In this document: positions 25,171 through 34,061 of the stretch, piece by piece | How the letters are laid out: each line of letters opens with the position of its first letter | How positions within the stretch are numbered: position 1 is the stretch's first letter | Assembly (NCBI GenBank): GCA_031291635.1 | Contig: JARLIR010000012.1 | Span: 1 to 34,942, forward strand | Source: Rhizomicrobium sp. | GTDB lineage: Bacteria > Pseudomonadota > Alphaproteobacteria > Micropepsales > Micropepsaceae | DNA: 34,942 bases | Reading direction: 5' to 3' | The notes under the pieces: generated by a model | What the model was told of the DNA's origin: nothing | Database searches by the model: none | What the model saw: only the letters and a program-made list of their open reading frames with translations | Program-made: the position numbers and the translations under genes

Positions 25171-26361
25171 GTGGCCCAGCGCAAAGGCGTTGTTGCTCCG
25201 CTGGCGCTGATCTTGGGCGTGGCCGTTTTGGCCGCTGGCGCCTGGTGGTACCTGCATCCTCAAGCCGGATCCTTGGCGCTCAAAACGGTGCGTTTCGCGG
25301 ATTTACCCGGCTGGTCTGCCAGCGATCCCCGCGCCGCGCTGGCGGCTTTTCAGCACTCCTGCAGCGCGATGGCTGCCAAATCCGACGCTGACACCATGGG
25401 CAGCTATGCTGGCAAAGCGGGGGACTGGCGCGCCGCCTGCGCCACTGCCGCCAAAACCGCGCCTGCAGCGGCCCGCGCCTTTTTCGAAACCGCCTTTACC
25501 CCCGTCGAAGTCAGAGCCGGGCGCCTCGAAGAAGGCCGTTTCACCGGCTATTACGAGCCGCAAATCGCGGGCAGCCACACTCGTCACGGCACCTACCAAA
25601 CCCCGGTCTATGGCCGCCCGGACGATCTCATCACTGTCGAGCTTGGCGCTTTCCGCCCCGCTTTGGCGGGCGAAGCCATCGCCGGACGGCTCGAAGGCAG
25701 CAAACTGGTGCCCTATCCCGCGCGCGCCGACATCGCCGCCAAGGGCCTCGCCCGCGCCCCCATCTTGTTTTACACCAACGACCCTATTCAGCTGTTTTTC
25801 CTGCATATTCAGGGCTCAGGCCGGGTGGTTTTCGAAAATGGCAGTCAGGCCCGCGTGGCCTATGCCAGCCAGAATGGCCAGCCCTACACCGCTGTCGGCA
25901 AGACCTTGATCGCCAAGGGCGTGCCTAAGGACGGCATGTCCCTGCAAGTGATCCGCGCTTGGCTGAAAGACCACCCCAGCGAAGCCGAAGGGGTGATGAA
26001 TGCTGACGCCTCTTATGTCTTCTTCGCGCTACAGCCGCTAGGCGATGCCGCGTTCGGGGCCAAAGGCGCGCAAGGCGTGGCCCTGACCCCGCTCGCCAGC
26101 CTAGCGGTGGATCCGCGTTTGCATGCGCTCGGAACCCCCTTCTTCGTTGCCGGGCCCTATCCCTTGGGGCGCCTCTTCGTGGCCCAAGATATTGGCGGCG
26201 CCATCCGCGGACCTATTCGCGGCGATGTCTATTTCGGTTATGGCGCCAAAGCCGAAGCCAATGCCGGGACGATGAATCAGATGGGCCGCTTTTATGCGCT
26301 GCTGCCGAAAGCGGTTGCCCAACGTCTCGCTTCCTCGCCTCTGGTCTCGGGTGGGCCATGA
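25171..26361 (+). CDS. mltA: membrane-bound lytic murein transglycosylase A (MltA family)
   Basis: MltA cleaves peptidoglycan glycan strands with formation of 1,6-anhydromuramic acid. The 396-residue protein has an N-terminal membrane segment (about 8-26) without a lipobox cysteine, unlike the lipoprotein MltA of E. coli. It has the GYYEPQIAGS segment, the DPIQLFFLHIQGSG region and the C-terminal 3D domain. The AQDIGGAIRG and RGDVYFGYG segments supply the catalytic and conserved aspartates. I take the GTG at 25171, directly after the Tim44-like stop. The open frame begins earlier (25129) inside the previous gene. Its stop overlaps the smr gene as ATGA. Confidence 0.93.
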   Translation: MAQRKGVVAPLALILGVAVLAAGAWWYLHPQAGSLALKTVRFADLPGWSASDPRAALAAFQHSCSAMAAKSDADTMGSYAGKAGDWRAACATAAKTAPAAARAFFETAFTPVEVRAGRLEEGRFTGYYEPQIAGSHTRHGTYQTPVYGRPDDLITVELGAFRPALAGEAIAGRLEGSKLVPYPARADIAAKGLARAPILFYTNDPIQLFFLHIQGSGRVVFENGSQARVAYASQNGQPYTAVGKTLIAKGVPKDGMSLQVIRAWLKDHPSEAEGVMNADASYVFFALQPLGDAAFGAKGAQGVALTPLASLAVDPRLHALGTPFFVAGPYPLGRLFVAQDIGGAIRGPIRGDVYFGYGAKAEANAGTMNQMGRFYALLPKAVAQRLASSPLVSGGP

Positions 26362-27008
26362 GGCGCATTACGGCTGAGGAACGCGCTCTGTTTCTGGCGG
26401 CGCTGAGCGGGCGGTTGCCAGCAAAAAAAGCCAAACCGGCGGCTGAAAGCGTCAAGTTGGCGAAGTCAGCCGCACAGGCCATGCCCCCGACAGCAGAACA
26501 ATCAGCGCAAGCGGCAGACAAACGGCGGGTCACGGCGGAAGAGTTCGATCTCTTCCTGGACGCCATCGGCATGCGCAAGCACAGCGCTCCCACACCCGTG
26601 GCCAGGATTGTTGCGCCGCCGCCAAAAATGCGCGCCGTCAAACACAATCCTGCGGGTCTCGATGGCAATACCAAGAAGCGGCTGGAAAAAGGCGACATTC
26701 ACCCCAGTGCCAAGCTCGATCTGCATGGCATGACGGAAGCCGCCGCCCATGGCGCCCTTTTGACGTTTCTCCACACCGCCTATCGCCGTGGCGACCGGCT
26801 GGTGCTGATCGTTACCGGCAAAGGCGCCCTCGAAGCCGAGCAGCCCAAGGCGATGGCCAAAGAGCGCTATCGCGGCGTCTTGCGCCGCTCGGTACCGCGC
26901 TGGCTGGAGGAAGCCCCGATGGCCAGCATCATCGCCGACAAACGCTGGGCCCACCGCCGCCATGGTGGCGACGGCGCCCTGTACATCTATTTGCGCAAGA
27001 GCGCTTAG
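26358..27008 (+). CDS. Smr-domain protein
   Basis: This 216-residue protein has a variable basic N-terminal half and a C-terminal Smr domain. The domain has the LDLHGMT motif (near 117) and the ITGKG-type VTGKGAL sequence (near 154). The family is related to the MutS2 C-terminal domain and includes nucleases that act on branched DNA or on mRNA at stalled ribosomes; which one applies is not clear. It ends the Tim44-mltA-smr run and its stop codon overlaps the convergent kinase gene by 4 nt. Confidence 0.9.
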   Translation: MRRITAEERALFLAALSGRLPAKKAKPAAESVKLAKSAAQAMPPTAEQSAQAADKRRVTAEEFDLFLDAIGMRKHSAPTPVARIVAPPPKMRAVKHNPAGLDGNTKKRLEKGDIHPSAKLDLHGMTEAAAHGALLTFLHTAYRRGDRLVLIVTGKGALEAEQPKAMAKERYRGVLRRSVPRWLEEAPMASIIADKRWAHRRHGGDGALYIYLRKSA

Positions 27009-27994
27009 GCCAGACCGGCGCGTTCCGCCAAAAGCTGCAGCGAGATCTCGGGCCGGGCGCCGAAATGCGAGATCACTTCGCCTGCCGCTAGGACACCTAA
27101 GACACCGCATTCGACCAGCGTTTTGCCACGTGCCAGACCAAAGAGGAAACCGGCGGCGAATTGATCGCCCGCACCCGTGGTGTCGAGCACTTGAGAAACT
27201 GGTGCGGCGTCGACGATATGGACTTCACCGCCACCGATGGCGACACAGCCTTTGGCTGAGCGCGTCAAAGCTGCGATGCCGCCCCAGGCGCGAAAGCGCT
27301 GTAAGACATCATCAAAATCTTCGACTTCGAAGAGCGACTTGGCTTCTTCTTCATTGGCGAAAACGATGTCGGCCACATCCAGAAAATCAAGGAACACTTG
27401 GCGATAGCGGCCAACGCAAAAGGAATCCGACAAGGTGACGGCGATTTTGGTGCCGGTTTCTTTGGCGATGGCAGCGGCTTTGAGCGCGGCCTGCCAGGAG
27501 ACGTCGGAATCAGTGAGATAGCCTTCGATGTAAAGGATTTCCGACGCCGCAATGTCCTCGGCCACCACATCGTCCGGGCCCAAAGCGCGGCTGGCACCCA
27601 GAAAGGTGTTCATGGCGCGCTGCGCGTCGGGCGGCACGGCGATCAGGCAGCATGCTGTTGCCGCGCCTTCCATGGCTGGTGCGGTGGTGAAATCCGTGCC
27701 TCCAGCCGTCAGACTTTGGGCGAAGGCCTCGCCCAGACGATCGGCCTTCACCTTGCCGACGAATTTGCTGCGGGCGCCGAAGGAAGCAAGGCCCGCCATC
27801 GAATTGGCAACCGAACCACCAGCCGCTTCAACGGTCTGGTCAAACGCCTTGTAAAGCTGTTCGGCGCGGAACTCGTCGATCAGCATCATGGCGTTCTTGA
27901 CCACTTGATGGGTCAGAATGAAGGCGTCATCGACCGGTGCCAGAACGTCGACAATGGCATTGCCAAGCCCGATTACGTCATATTTGCGCGCCAT
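27005..27994 (-). CDS. PfkB-family carbohydrate kinase, probably adenosine kinase
   Basis: This 329-residue protein has an N-terminal YDVIGLGNAIVD segment, the AAGGSVANSMAG region and the PfkB signature D-T-T-G-A-G-D-Q-F-A-A-G with its catalytic aspartate. The whole pattern fits the adenosine-kinase-like group common in alphaproteobacteria, but ribokinase or another nucleoside kinase cannot be excluded. The ATG at 27994 has AGGA about 8 nt upstream; another ATG at 28003 is in frame. The 3' end overlaps the smr gene by four nt, each gene using one strand of the sequence TTAG. Confidence 0.85.
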   Translation of the reverse strand: MARKYDVIGLGNAIVDVLAPVDDAFILTHQVVKNAMMLIDEFRAEQLYKAFDQTVEAAGGSVANSMAGLASFGARSKFVGKVKADRLGEAFAQSLTAGGTDFTTAPAMEGAATACCLIAVPPDAQRAMNTFLGASRALGPDDVVAEDIAASEILYIEGYLTDSDVSWQAALKAAAIAKETGTKIAVTLSDSFCVGRYRQVFLDFLDVADIVFANEEEAKSLFEVEDFDDVLQRFRAWGGIAALTRSAKGCVAIGGGEVHIVDAAPVSQVLDTTGAGDQFAAGFLFGLARGKTLVECGVLGVLAAGEVISHFGARPEISLQLLAERAGLA

Positions 27995-28138
27995 AGATTC
28001 CATCCTAAGTTCGGCTGTTTCACCCGCTTAACGGGGAGGCAGGTGCAAAACAAGGCCCCGCCCCGCTATAAGATTGCGCCTTGTTCACTCTTGCCCGTCC
28101 CGCCGCATGGTAAGAGGCCGTTAAAAGGACGAAAGCCG

Positions 28139-28507
28139 ATGAAACGCGCCGCAATTTTGCCTGTCGTGATGGGGCTGCTGCTGCTCAGCGCCTGCGGGGG
28201 TCAGCAGCAGGGGCCGACCGTGGCCTTGCCGCCGCCGCCGCCCAAAGGCGAGCCTAGTGGCTTCATCGGTATGACCGCGACACAGCTGCGCGCCAATTTC
28301 GGCGTCCCGTCCTTCTCGCGGCGCGAAAACGGCTCCGAATTGTGGCGCTATGACAATGCCCAGTGCCGAACGTTTTTCTTCCTCTATCCCACCGGCCGCG
28401 ATATGGGCGTTCGCCATGTCGAGACAGTGCCACACAACCCGGCGGAAGCCGCCGATCCTACTTGCTTGGCGGCTTTGCGCGCGAAACGCGTTTCCCCGGC
28501 GTCTTAG
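28139..28507 (+). CDS. small lipoprotein with BamE/SmpA-like features
   Basis: This 122-residue protein has a lipoprotein signal ending in the lipobox L-S-A-C (Cys19). After a proline-rich linker comes a domain with FIGMTATQLRANFGVP and ELWRYDNAQCRTFFF, which resembles BamE/SmpA-like folds. It lies divergent to the kinase gene. Its last 50 nt overlap the 3' end of nth on the other strand. Function is not known; an envelope role is likely from the signal. An AAGGACG sequence precedes the ATG at 28139. Confidence 0.78.
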   Translation: MKRAAILPVVMGLLLLSACGGQQQGPTVALPPPPPKGEPSGFIGMTATQLRANFGVPSFSRRENGSELWRYDNAQCRTFFFLYPTGRDMGVRHVETVPHNPAEAADPTCLAALRAKRVSPAS

Positions 28508-29162
28508 GCGCCTTGAGCGGCGCCAGCTGGGTTTTGTCGGCAAAACGGCAGAATTTCTCGACCACACAGACGGGGCATTTGGGGGCCCGCGCGGTGCAAG
28601 TGTAGCGCCCGTGTAAAATCAGCCAGTGATGCGCGTTGAGCAGATATTTGTCCGGCACGACCCGCATCAAGCCGTCTTCCACCGCCCGCACATCCTTGCC
28701 TGGAGCCAGACCGGTGCGATTGGCGACGCGGAAAATATGAGTGTCTACGGCAATGGTCTTTTCGCCGAAGCTGACATTGAGCACGACATTGGCGCTTTTG
28801 CGCCCGACTCCCGGCAATTCTTCTAGAGCCTCGCGGTTTTGCGGCACCTTGCCGTGGTGCTTGTCGATCAAGCGCTGCGACAGGGCGATGACGTTCTTGG
28901 CTTTGCCTTTGTAGAGGCCGATGGTCTTGATGTGCTCTGAGAGTCCAGCCTCTCCAAGCTTGACCATTTTCTCGGGCGTGTCGGCGCGCTTGAACAGCGC
29001 TTCGGTGGCTTTGTTGACTCCCTTGTCGGTGGCTTGCGCCGACAGTACCACCGCCACCAGCAGCGTGTAGGGGCTGCTGTGATTGAGTTCGGTCTTGGGT
29101 TCGGGATCGAGCTTTTTCAGCGCCGCGAAAAAGCCGTCTACCTCTTGCTTGGAAAACGCCAT
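28458..29162 (-). CDS. nth: endonuclease III, DNA glycosylase/AP lyase
   Basis: Nth removes oxidised pyrimidines from DNA and cuts the abasic site. The 234-residue protein has the helix-hairpin-helix ELPGVGRKSANVVL with the catalytic lysine Lys122 and the catalytic Asp140 in AVDTHIF. It carries a C-x6-C-x2-C-x5-C [4Fe-4S] cluster loop (Cys189, 196, 199, 205). I use the ATG at 29162; the frame continues upstream without similarity. A basic tail of about 24 residues follows the cluster and is the part encoded in the overlap with the lipoprotein gene. Confidence 0.96.
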   Translation of the reverse strand: MAFSKQEVDGFFAALKKLDPEPKTELNHSSPYTLLVAVVLSAQATDKGVNKATEALFKRADTPEKMVKLGEAGLSEHIKTIGLYKGKAKNVIALSQRLIDKHHGKVPQNREALEELPGVGRKSANVVLNVSFGEKTIAVDTHIFRVANRTGLAPGKDVRAVEDGLMRVVPDKYLLNAHHWLILHGRYTCTARAPKCPVCVVEKFCRFADKTQLAPLKAPKTPGKRVSRAKPPSK

Positions 29163-29288
29163 TCCGGCCCCGCTTTGAATGCCGCCGGGAGTTAACGCCA
29201 ACCACACCTGCAAAAACCAGCCCCCGGCGGCAAAATTCAGCGCAAGATTCGGGTCGCAACCACTCTGTAGCTGGGCCATTCTGCGGCC

Positions 29289-30161
29289 ATGAACACACCA
29301 CGGGAAAACTCCGCTGATTGGCAGCGTATGGCCGAGGCCATCCACTTTCTCACCGCGCGCTATTTGCAGCAGCCGCGGCTGGAAGAGGCGGCACAAGCGG
29401 TGGGCCTGTCGCCGTTTCATTTCCAACGCCTCTTCACCCGCCATGTCGGGGTAAGCCCCAAAGCCTTCATCGGCCATCTGACCCTGACCCATGCCAAGAA
29501 AGAATTGGCCCAAGGCGCCAGCGTGCTGAGCGCGGCACTGGAAGCAGGTTTGTCGGGACCGTCGCGCTTGCATGATCTTTGTCTGAAGCTGGAAGCGATG
29601 ACGCCGGGCGACTATGCCAAGGGTGGACGTGGCCTCACCATTGCTTACGGCTTTGCCTTTTCGCCGTTTGGTCTCGCCATCGTACTCGCCACGGACAAAG
29701 GTCTATGCGGACTTGGTTTCGGTGCAGCAGAGGAAGAAGAAGCGATGCTGGCCGATATGCAAAGACGCTGGCCGCAAGCAAACTATCGCCGTGATGACAC
29801 GGTGGCGGCGGACGCGATCGCCAAAATTTTCGCGTCAGAGCGCACGGAAATTTTGCCGCTGCATCTGATCGGCACGCCGTTTCAAGTGAAAGTGTGGGAA
29901 GCCTTGCTGGCGATCCCCAGCGGCGGGTTCACTACTTATGGCGCCATCGCGCAAACGCTGCATTCCCCTAAAGCCTGCCGCGCGGTGGGCGCGGCGGTGG
30001 GGCGCAATCCGATTTCGTGGTTGATCCCCTGCCATAGAGCGCTAGGGGCGAGCGGCGCGCTGACCGGTTATCATTGGGGGGTGGAGAGAAAGCGCGCCAT
30101 GCTGGCGGTGGAAGCGGCGAAGCGTGACTACGATACGCCCAACACATCGGCCATGCTGTAA
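29289..30161 (+). CDS. AraC-type regulator fused to O6-methylguanine-DNA methyltransferase (Ada-like)
   Basis: This 290-residue protein joins an AraC-type helix-turn-helix region (about 12-110) to an Ogt-type alkyltransferase domain (about 120-275). The latter carries the acceptor cysteine Cys248 in I-P-C-H-R and the GxxxTYGxIA-type segment before it. The N-terminal zinc domain of E. coli Ada, which takes methyl groups from phosphotriesters, is absent. It could repair O6-methylguanine and possibly regulate genes. It is divergent from nth with a 126-nt gap, making a repair gene pair. The 3' end overlaps dapB by 34 nt. Confidence 0.93.
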   Translation: MNTPRENSADWQRMAEAIHFLTARYLQQPRLEEAAQAVGLSPFHFQRLFTRHVGVSPKAFIGHLTLTHAKKELAQGASVLSAALEAGLSGPSRLHDLCLKLEAMTPGDYAKGGRGLTIAYGFAFSPFGLAIVLATDKGLCGLGFGAAEEEEAMLADMQRRWPQANYRRDDTVAADAIAKIFASERTEILPLHLIGTPFQVKVWEALLAIPSGGFTTYGAIAQTLHSPKACRAVGAAVGRNPISWLIPCHRALGASGALTGYHWGVERKRAMLAVEAAKRDYDTPNTSAML

Positions 30162-30934
30162 AGGCCTTCTTTTTTGCCCTGGCCCCACAGGATGGCGCTG
30201 ATCGCGCCATGAGCAAAGATGCTGCGGTCCTCCGCGAGATGGCTGAGGACAATGCGCTCGCTGGTGCCCGCCATAATCACTTGATGATCGCCAATCACGG
30301 TGCCGCCGCGCAACGCCGCAAAGCCGATGGTGCCGGCAACGCGGGCGCCGGTATGACCATCGCGCGAGCGCACCGCATGATCGGCGAAGGAAATTTCGCG
30401 GCCCTTGGCTGCCGCTTCACCCAAGAGCAGTGCAGTGCCCGAAGGGGCATCGACTTTCTTGTTATGATGCATCTCGAGGATCTCGATGTCGAAATCGGGC
30501 AAGGCTTTGGCCGCTTGCTTGACCAGCGCCGCCAGCATGGTGACGCCCTTGCTGAAATTGCCGGATTTGATGATCACGGCGTGGCGTGCTGCGGCAAGGA
30601 TCTTGGCGTTTTCGTCGTCGGAAAAGCCGGTTGAGCCGATGACATCGACAATCCGCGCCTGGGCGGCCAAAGCGGCCAGTTCCACCGAGACTTTGGGGAT
30701 GGTGAAATCGACCACCGCTTGCGCCGCGGCCAGCAGCGGCAGCGGATCATCCGTGAGCAGAACACCCAGCGGCGGTAAACCCGCCAGCACACCCGCATCT
30801 TTGCCGAGATCAGCATGGCCCTTGGCTTCGAAAGCGCCACTGACCATGCAGCCGGGGGTTTCGCTGATGAGACGCACCAAAGTGCGCCCCATGCGTCCCG
30901 CCGCCCCTGCCACCACAATGCGGATGTCGCTCAT
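30128..30934 (-). CDS. dapB: 4-hydroxy-tetrahydrodipicolinate reductase DapB
   Basis: DapB reduces the product of DapA with NAD(P)H in lysine and diaminopimelate synthesis. The 268-residue protein has the nucleotide motif GAAGRMG (10-16), the signature EMHHNKK (154-160) with His156-His157 and Lys160, and DAPSGTA (162-168). It starts three nt after grpE stops, so it is probably expressed as the last gene of hrcA-grpE-dapB. Its 3' end overlaps the Ada-like gene on the other strand. Confidence 0.97.
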   Translation of the reverse strand: MSDIRIVVAGAAGRMGRTLVRLISETPGCMVSGAFEAKGHADLGKDAGVLAGLPPLGVLLTDDPLPLLAAAQAVVDFTIPKVSVELAALAAQARIVDVIGSTGFSDDENAKILAAARHAVIIKSGNFSKGVTMLAALVKQAAKALPDFDIEILEMHHNKKVDAPSGTALLLGEAAAKGREISFADHAVRSRDGHTGARVAGTIGFAALRGGTVIGDHQVIMAGTSERIVLSHLAEDRSIFAHGAISAILWGQGKKEGLYSMADVLGVS

Positions 30935-30937
30935 GAC

Positions 30938-31510
30938 CTAGCTCTGCAAATCGGTCTTGGGGGCACCGTCGTCTTTGCGGGCCACCGTGACCATGGAGGG
31001 GCGAAGCAGGCGCTCGCCGATTTTGTAACCGGTCTGCACCACATGCACGATGCTGCCGGCAGGCCTGCCTTCGCCGGGCACTTCGGCCACCGCTTGATGC
31101 AGATTGGGATCGAATTTGGCGTCCGCGGTGTCGATAATCTTGACGCCATGATTTTCCAGCGTCGCCAGCAGTTGGCGCTCGGTGACTTCGATGCCTTCGA
31201 TCACGGCTTTGATTTGCGGATCGGCGACTTCCAGCTTATCCGCCGGGCAGGCGGCCAAAGCGCGGGTGAAATTGTCGGCGACGCCCAGCATGTCACGGGC
31301 AAAGCGGGTGACAGCATAAACGCTGGCGTCCGCCTTCTCGCGCTCGCCGCGACGGCGGGTGTTTTCGAGTTCGGCCAATGCACGCAGGCGCTGGTCTTTC
31401 AGCTCCGCATTCTCGACGTTCAGCGCTTCGATGATGGCGTGCAATTGATCCAGACCGGCGAGTTCTTCCGGCAAAACCTGGGCCTCGGGTTGAGCATTCT
31501 CTTCAGACAT
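30938..31510 (-). CDS. grpE: nucleotide exchange factor GrpE
   Basis: GrpE releases ADP from DnaK in the heat-shock chaperone cycle. The 190-residue protein has an acidic N-terminus, a long coiled-coil helix with NVENAELKDQRLRALAE, and a C-terminal beta domain with NLHQAVAEVPGEGRPAGSIV and VQTGYKIGERLLRPSMV. It begins 11 nt after hrcA stops. DnaK and DnaJ are not in the window. Confidence 0.97.
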   Translation of the reverse strand: MSEENAQPEAQVLPEELAGLDQLHAIIEALNVENAELKDQRLRALAELENTRRRGEREKADASVYAVTRFARDMLGVADNFTRALAACPADKLEVADPQIKAVIEGIEVTERQLLATLENHGVKIIDTADAKFDPNLHQAVAEVPGEGRPAGSIVHVVQTGYKIGERLLRPSMVTVARKDDGAPKTDLQS

Positions 31511-31521
31511 ATGACACTTTC

Positions 31522-32583
31522 CTATCCAAGCAAGCGGCCGATCACCTTGGCCGTGTGATCGACCATGGGGATGATCCGCGCATAATTGAGCCTGGTCGGT
31601 CCCAAGACACCAATCACGCCCACGACCTTGCCTTTGGCATTGACGTAAGGGGACGCGACAATGGAGGAGCCCGACAGGCTGAACAAGCGGTTTTCCGAGC
31701 CGATGAAAATGCGCACGCCGTCACCTTGGCGCGCCAGTTCCAGAAGCTGGATGAGTTCGTTTTTTTGTTCGATGACATCGAACAAGGTGCGAACCCGTTC
31801 GAGATCACTTTGCGCTTCGAAGGTCTCGAGCAGATGCGAGGCGCCGCGCACGATGAGGACTTTCTCATCATCCCCACCCGTGGGTCCGGCGAGCGTCGCC
31901 AAGCCTTCGGCCACGATCTTGGCAGTGAGTGCGTCGAGCTCGATGCGTTCGTCTTCGAGCTCGGTCAAGATCCCGGCTTTGGCATCGTCTAAGGTACGGC
32001 CGGAAAGGCGGGCATTGAGGTAGTTGGAGGCCTCGGCCAAGGCCGAGCCCGGCAGGCCCGCGGGGATTGGAATCAAGCGGTTTTCCACCTGGCCGTCTTC
32101 GGTGACCATGATCACCAAGGCTTTGCCGGGCGACAGGGCGACGAATTCCACATGTTTCAGCGGGCTGTCCTGCTTGGCCGCCACCACCAGCCCGGCGCAG
32201 CGCGACAGTCCGGACAGCATGGTCGTGGCCTGGGTCAATAGCTCTTCGACGCCATGGCCGCTGCCGGAAAGCTTGGCTTCAATGTCCGAAAGTTCCGGTT
32301 GGGCCAGATCGCCCACCTGTAGCAAGCCATCGACAAACAGACGTAAACCGCGCTCGGTCGGCACCCGTCCAGCGCTGGTATGCGGGGCATAAAGCAGGCC
32401 CATGCCCTCCAAATCCGCCAGCACGTTGCGGATCGAGGCGGGGGACAGCGCCATAGGCAGAATTTGTGACAAGGTGCGCGAACCCACCGGCTCACCGGAG
32501 GTCAGGAATGCCTCGACCAAATGGCGGAAAATTTCGCGCTGCCGGTCGGCCAGCAGAAAAGGGTTACCCATTGGGGCGCTCAT
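31522..32583 (-). CDS. hrcA: heat-inducible transcription repressor HrcA
   Basis: HrcA represses chaperone operons by binding the CIRCE element and is inactive when GroE is busy. The 353-residue protein has an N-terminal winged-helix domain (AFLTSGEPVGSRTLSQ, about 24-39; SPASIRNVLADLEGMG, 47-62) and the C-terminal FDVIEQKNELIQLL and GVIGVLGPTRLNYARIIPMVDH segments. It is divergent from rph. No CIRCE inverted repeat (TTAGCACTC-N9-GAGTGCTAA) was seen in the 151 nt upstream, so its targets are probably elsewhere, for example groESL. Confidence 0.96.
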   Translation of the reverse strand: MSAPMGNPFLLADRQREIFRHLVEAFLTSGEPVGSRTLSQILPMALSPASIRNVLADLEGMGLLYAPHTSAGRVPTERGLRLFVDGLLQVGDLAQPELSDIEAKLSGSGHGVEELLTQATTMLSGLSRCAGLVVAAKQDSPLKHVEFVALSPGKALVIMVTEDGQVENRLIPIPAGLPGSALAEASNYLNARLSGRTLDDAKAGILTELEDERIELDALTAKIVAEGLATLAGPTGGDDEKVLIVRGASHLLETFEAQSDLERVRTLFDVIEQKNELIQLLELARQGDGVRIFIGSENRLFSLSGSSIVASPYVNAKGKVVGVIGVLGPTRLNYARIIPMVDHTAKVIGRLLG

Positions 32584-32734
32584 AGGGCGAAACTCATCCT
32601 GGCGAACTCATGGTTAAGTCCCTGAAGACCTTAGATAAAGCCCTGAAGTTTGCCGCGCCGACAGGTCCGTTTGGACTTCCACCGGCCAACTCGCTAGGTA
32701 ACGACCTGCAATTCAAACTTCAAGAGACACCGCC
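32584..32734. other. divergent intergenic region hrcA / rph
   Basis: This 151-nt gap lies between opposite start codons. No CIRCE element or strong hairpin is visible. It is the expected place for the promoters of both units. Confidence 0.4.
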
Positions 32735-33442
32735 ATGCGCAGCCGGGCTCCCGATATGCTCCGTACCATCAGCCTGGTTCCGGGCTTTGCCAAGCACGCT
32801 GAAGGCTCCTGCCTCGTCAAATGCGGCGACACCCATGTGCTGGTGACCGCCAGCCTGGAGGAAACCACCCCTTCTTTCCTGCGCGGCTCCGGCAAAGGCT
32901 GGGTGACGGCCGAATATGGCATGCTCCCGAGAGCCACCAATACCCGTATGCGCCGGGAGGCCGCTCAAGGCAAACAATCCGGCCGTACCCAGGAAATCCA
33001 GCGCCTGATCGGCCGCTCCTTGCGCGCTGTGGTCGATTTCCAGGCCTTGGGCGAACGCCAGATCGTGATCGATTGTGACGTGCTGCAGGCCGATGGCGGC
33101 ACCCGCACCGCCTCGATCACCGGTGGTTATGTGGCCTTGGCCCAATGCGTCGCCTATATGCAGAAGACCGGCATGGTGACCAAGCCGGTGCTGAAAGATC
33201 ACGTCGCGGCGGTATCTTGCGGTATTGTTGGCGGTGTGCCGGTGCTCGATCTCGATTATGCCGAAGATTCCACCGCGGGCACCGACGCCAATTTCGTCAT
33301 GACCGGCGCAGGCGGCTTGGTAGAAATTCAAGGCACCGCCGAAGGCGCCCCCTTCAGCGATGAAGAGTTCACCAAGCTGCTATCCTTGGCGCGCAAAGGC
33401 ATCATGGAATTGGTGATCTTGCAAAAAGAAGCTTTGGCATAA
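32735..33442 (+). CDS. rph: ribonuclease PH
   Basis: RNase PH trims tRNA 3' ends phosphorolytically. The 235-residue protein has the N-terminal R-x-P-D-M-L-R sequence, the [13 protein letters not shown] segment and the [14 protein letters not shown] motif. It has the [15 protein letters not shown] region with phosphate-contacting arginines. It ends at a normal position for the family. It starts 151 nt from hrcA in the opposite direction and is followed by rdgB and hemW, a common alphaproteobacterial order. Confidence 0.97.
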   Translation: MRSRAPDMLRTISLVPGFAKHAEGSCLVKCGDTHVLVTASLEETTPSFLRGSGKGWVTAEYGMLPRATNTRMRREAAQGKQSGRTQEIQRLIGRSLRAVVDFQALGERQIVIDCDVLQADGGTRTASITGGYVALAQCVAYMQKTGMVTKPVLKDHVAAVSCGIVGGVPVLDLDYAEDSTAGTDANFVMTGAGGLVEIQGTAEGAPFSDEEFTKLLSLARKGIMELVILQKEALA

Positions 33443-33455
33443 GGATTATCGGGCC

Positions 33456-34061
33456 ATGAAATTGCCGCAGGGCGCCACGCTGGTCGTCGCCAGCCATAAC
33501 GCGGGCAAGGTGCGCGAGATTTTCGCGCTGCTGTCGCCTTTTGGCATCGTGGTCAAAGGCGCCGCCGAGCAGGGCTTAGCGGAACCGGAAGAAACCGGCG
33601 AAACCTTTGCAGACAATGCGGCGCTGAAAGCCCGCGCCGCTGCTTTGGCCAGCAAATGCTATGCGCTCGCCGATGATTCCGGTCTAGCGGTGGAGGCTTT
33701 GGGCGGCGCGCCGGGGATTTATTCGGCGCGTTGGGGCGGGGAGAAACGCGATTTCGCCCTCGCCATGAAAAAGGTCCAGACCTTGCTGGTGCAGCTCAAC
33801 AAGCGCGATTACGGGGCGAAATTCGTTTGCGCTTTGGCGTTGTCGGATCCCGCTGGAAACGTCGAGATTTTCGAAGGTGAAGTCCACGGCCATCTCGAAT
33901 TCCCTCCGCGTGGCACGCACGGCTTCGGCTACGACCCGATCTTTGTCGCCAAAGGCATGACGCAAACCTTCGGTGAGATTGATCCCGCCGCCAAACACGC
34001 CATCAGCCACCGGGCAAAGGCGTTTGAGAAATTTGCCCGCGCGGTGTTGGGGGCGGCGTGA
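33456..34061 (+). CDS. rdgB: inosine/xanthosine triphosphate pyrophosphatase (RdgB/HAM1)
   Basis: RdgB hydrolyses ITP, dITP and XTP to keep deaminated purines out of nucleic acids. The 201-residue protein has the [10 protein letters not shown] motif near the N-terminus, the [16 protein letters not shown] sequence with the metal-binding aspartates, the FGYDPIF motif and the final [10 protein letters not shown]. It follows rph by 13 nt and its stop codon overlaps the hemW start as GTGA. Confidence 0.97.
   Translation: MKLPQGATLVVASHNAGKVREIFALLSPFGIVVKGAAEQGLAEPEETGETFADNAALKARAAALASKCYALADDSGLAVEALGGAPGIYSARWGGEKRDFALAMKKVQTLLVQLNKRDYGAKFVCALALSDPAGNVEIFEGEVHGHLEFPPRGTHGFGYDPIFVAKGMTQTFGEIDPAAKHAISHRAKAFEKFARAVLGAA

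Noticed and set aside
28019-28026. TGTTTCAC, a parS half-site upstream of the kinase gene
   Set aside because: It lacks the second arm; chance occurrence of an 8-mer.
32584-32734. CIRCE operator upstream of hrcA
   Set aside because: The TTAGCACTC-N9-GAGTGCTAA pattern was looked for and not found.
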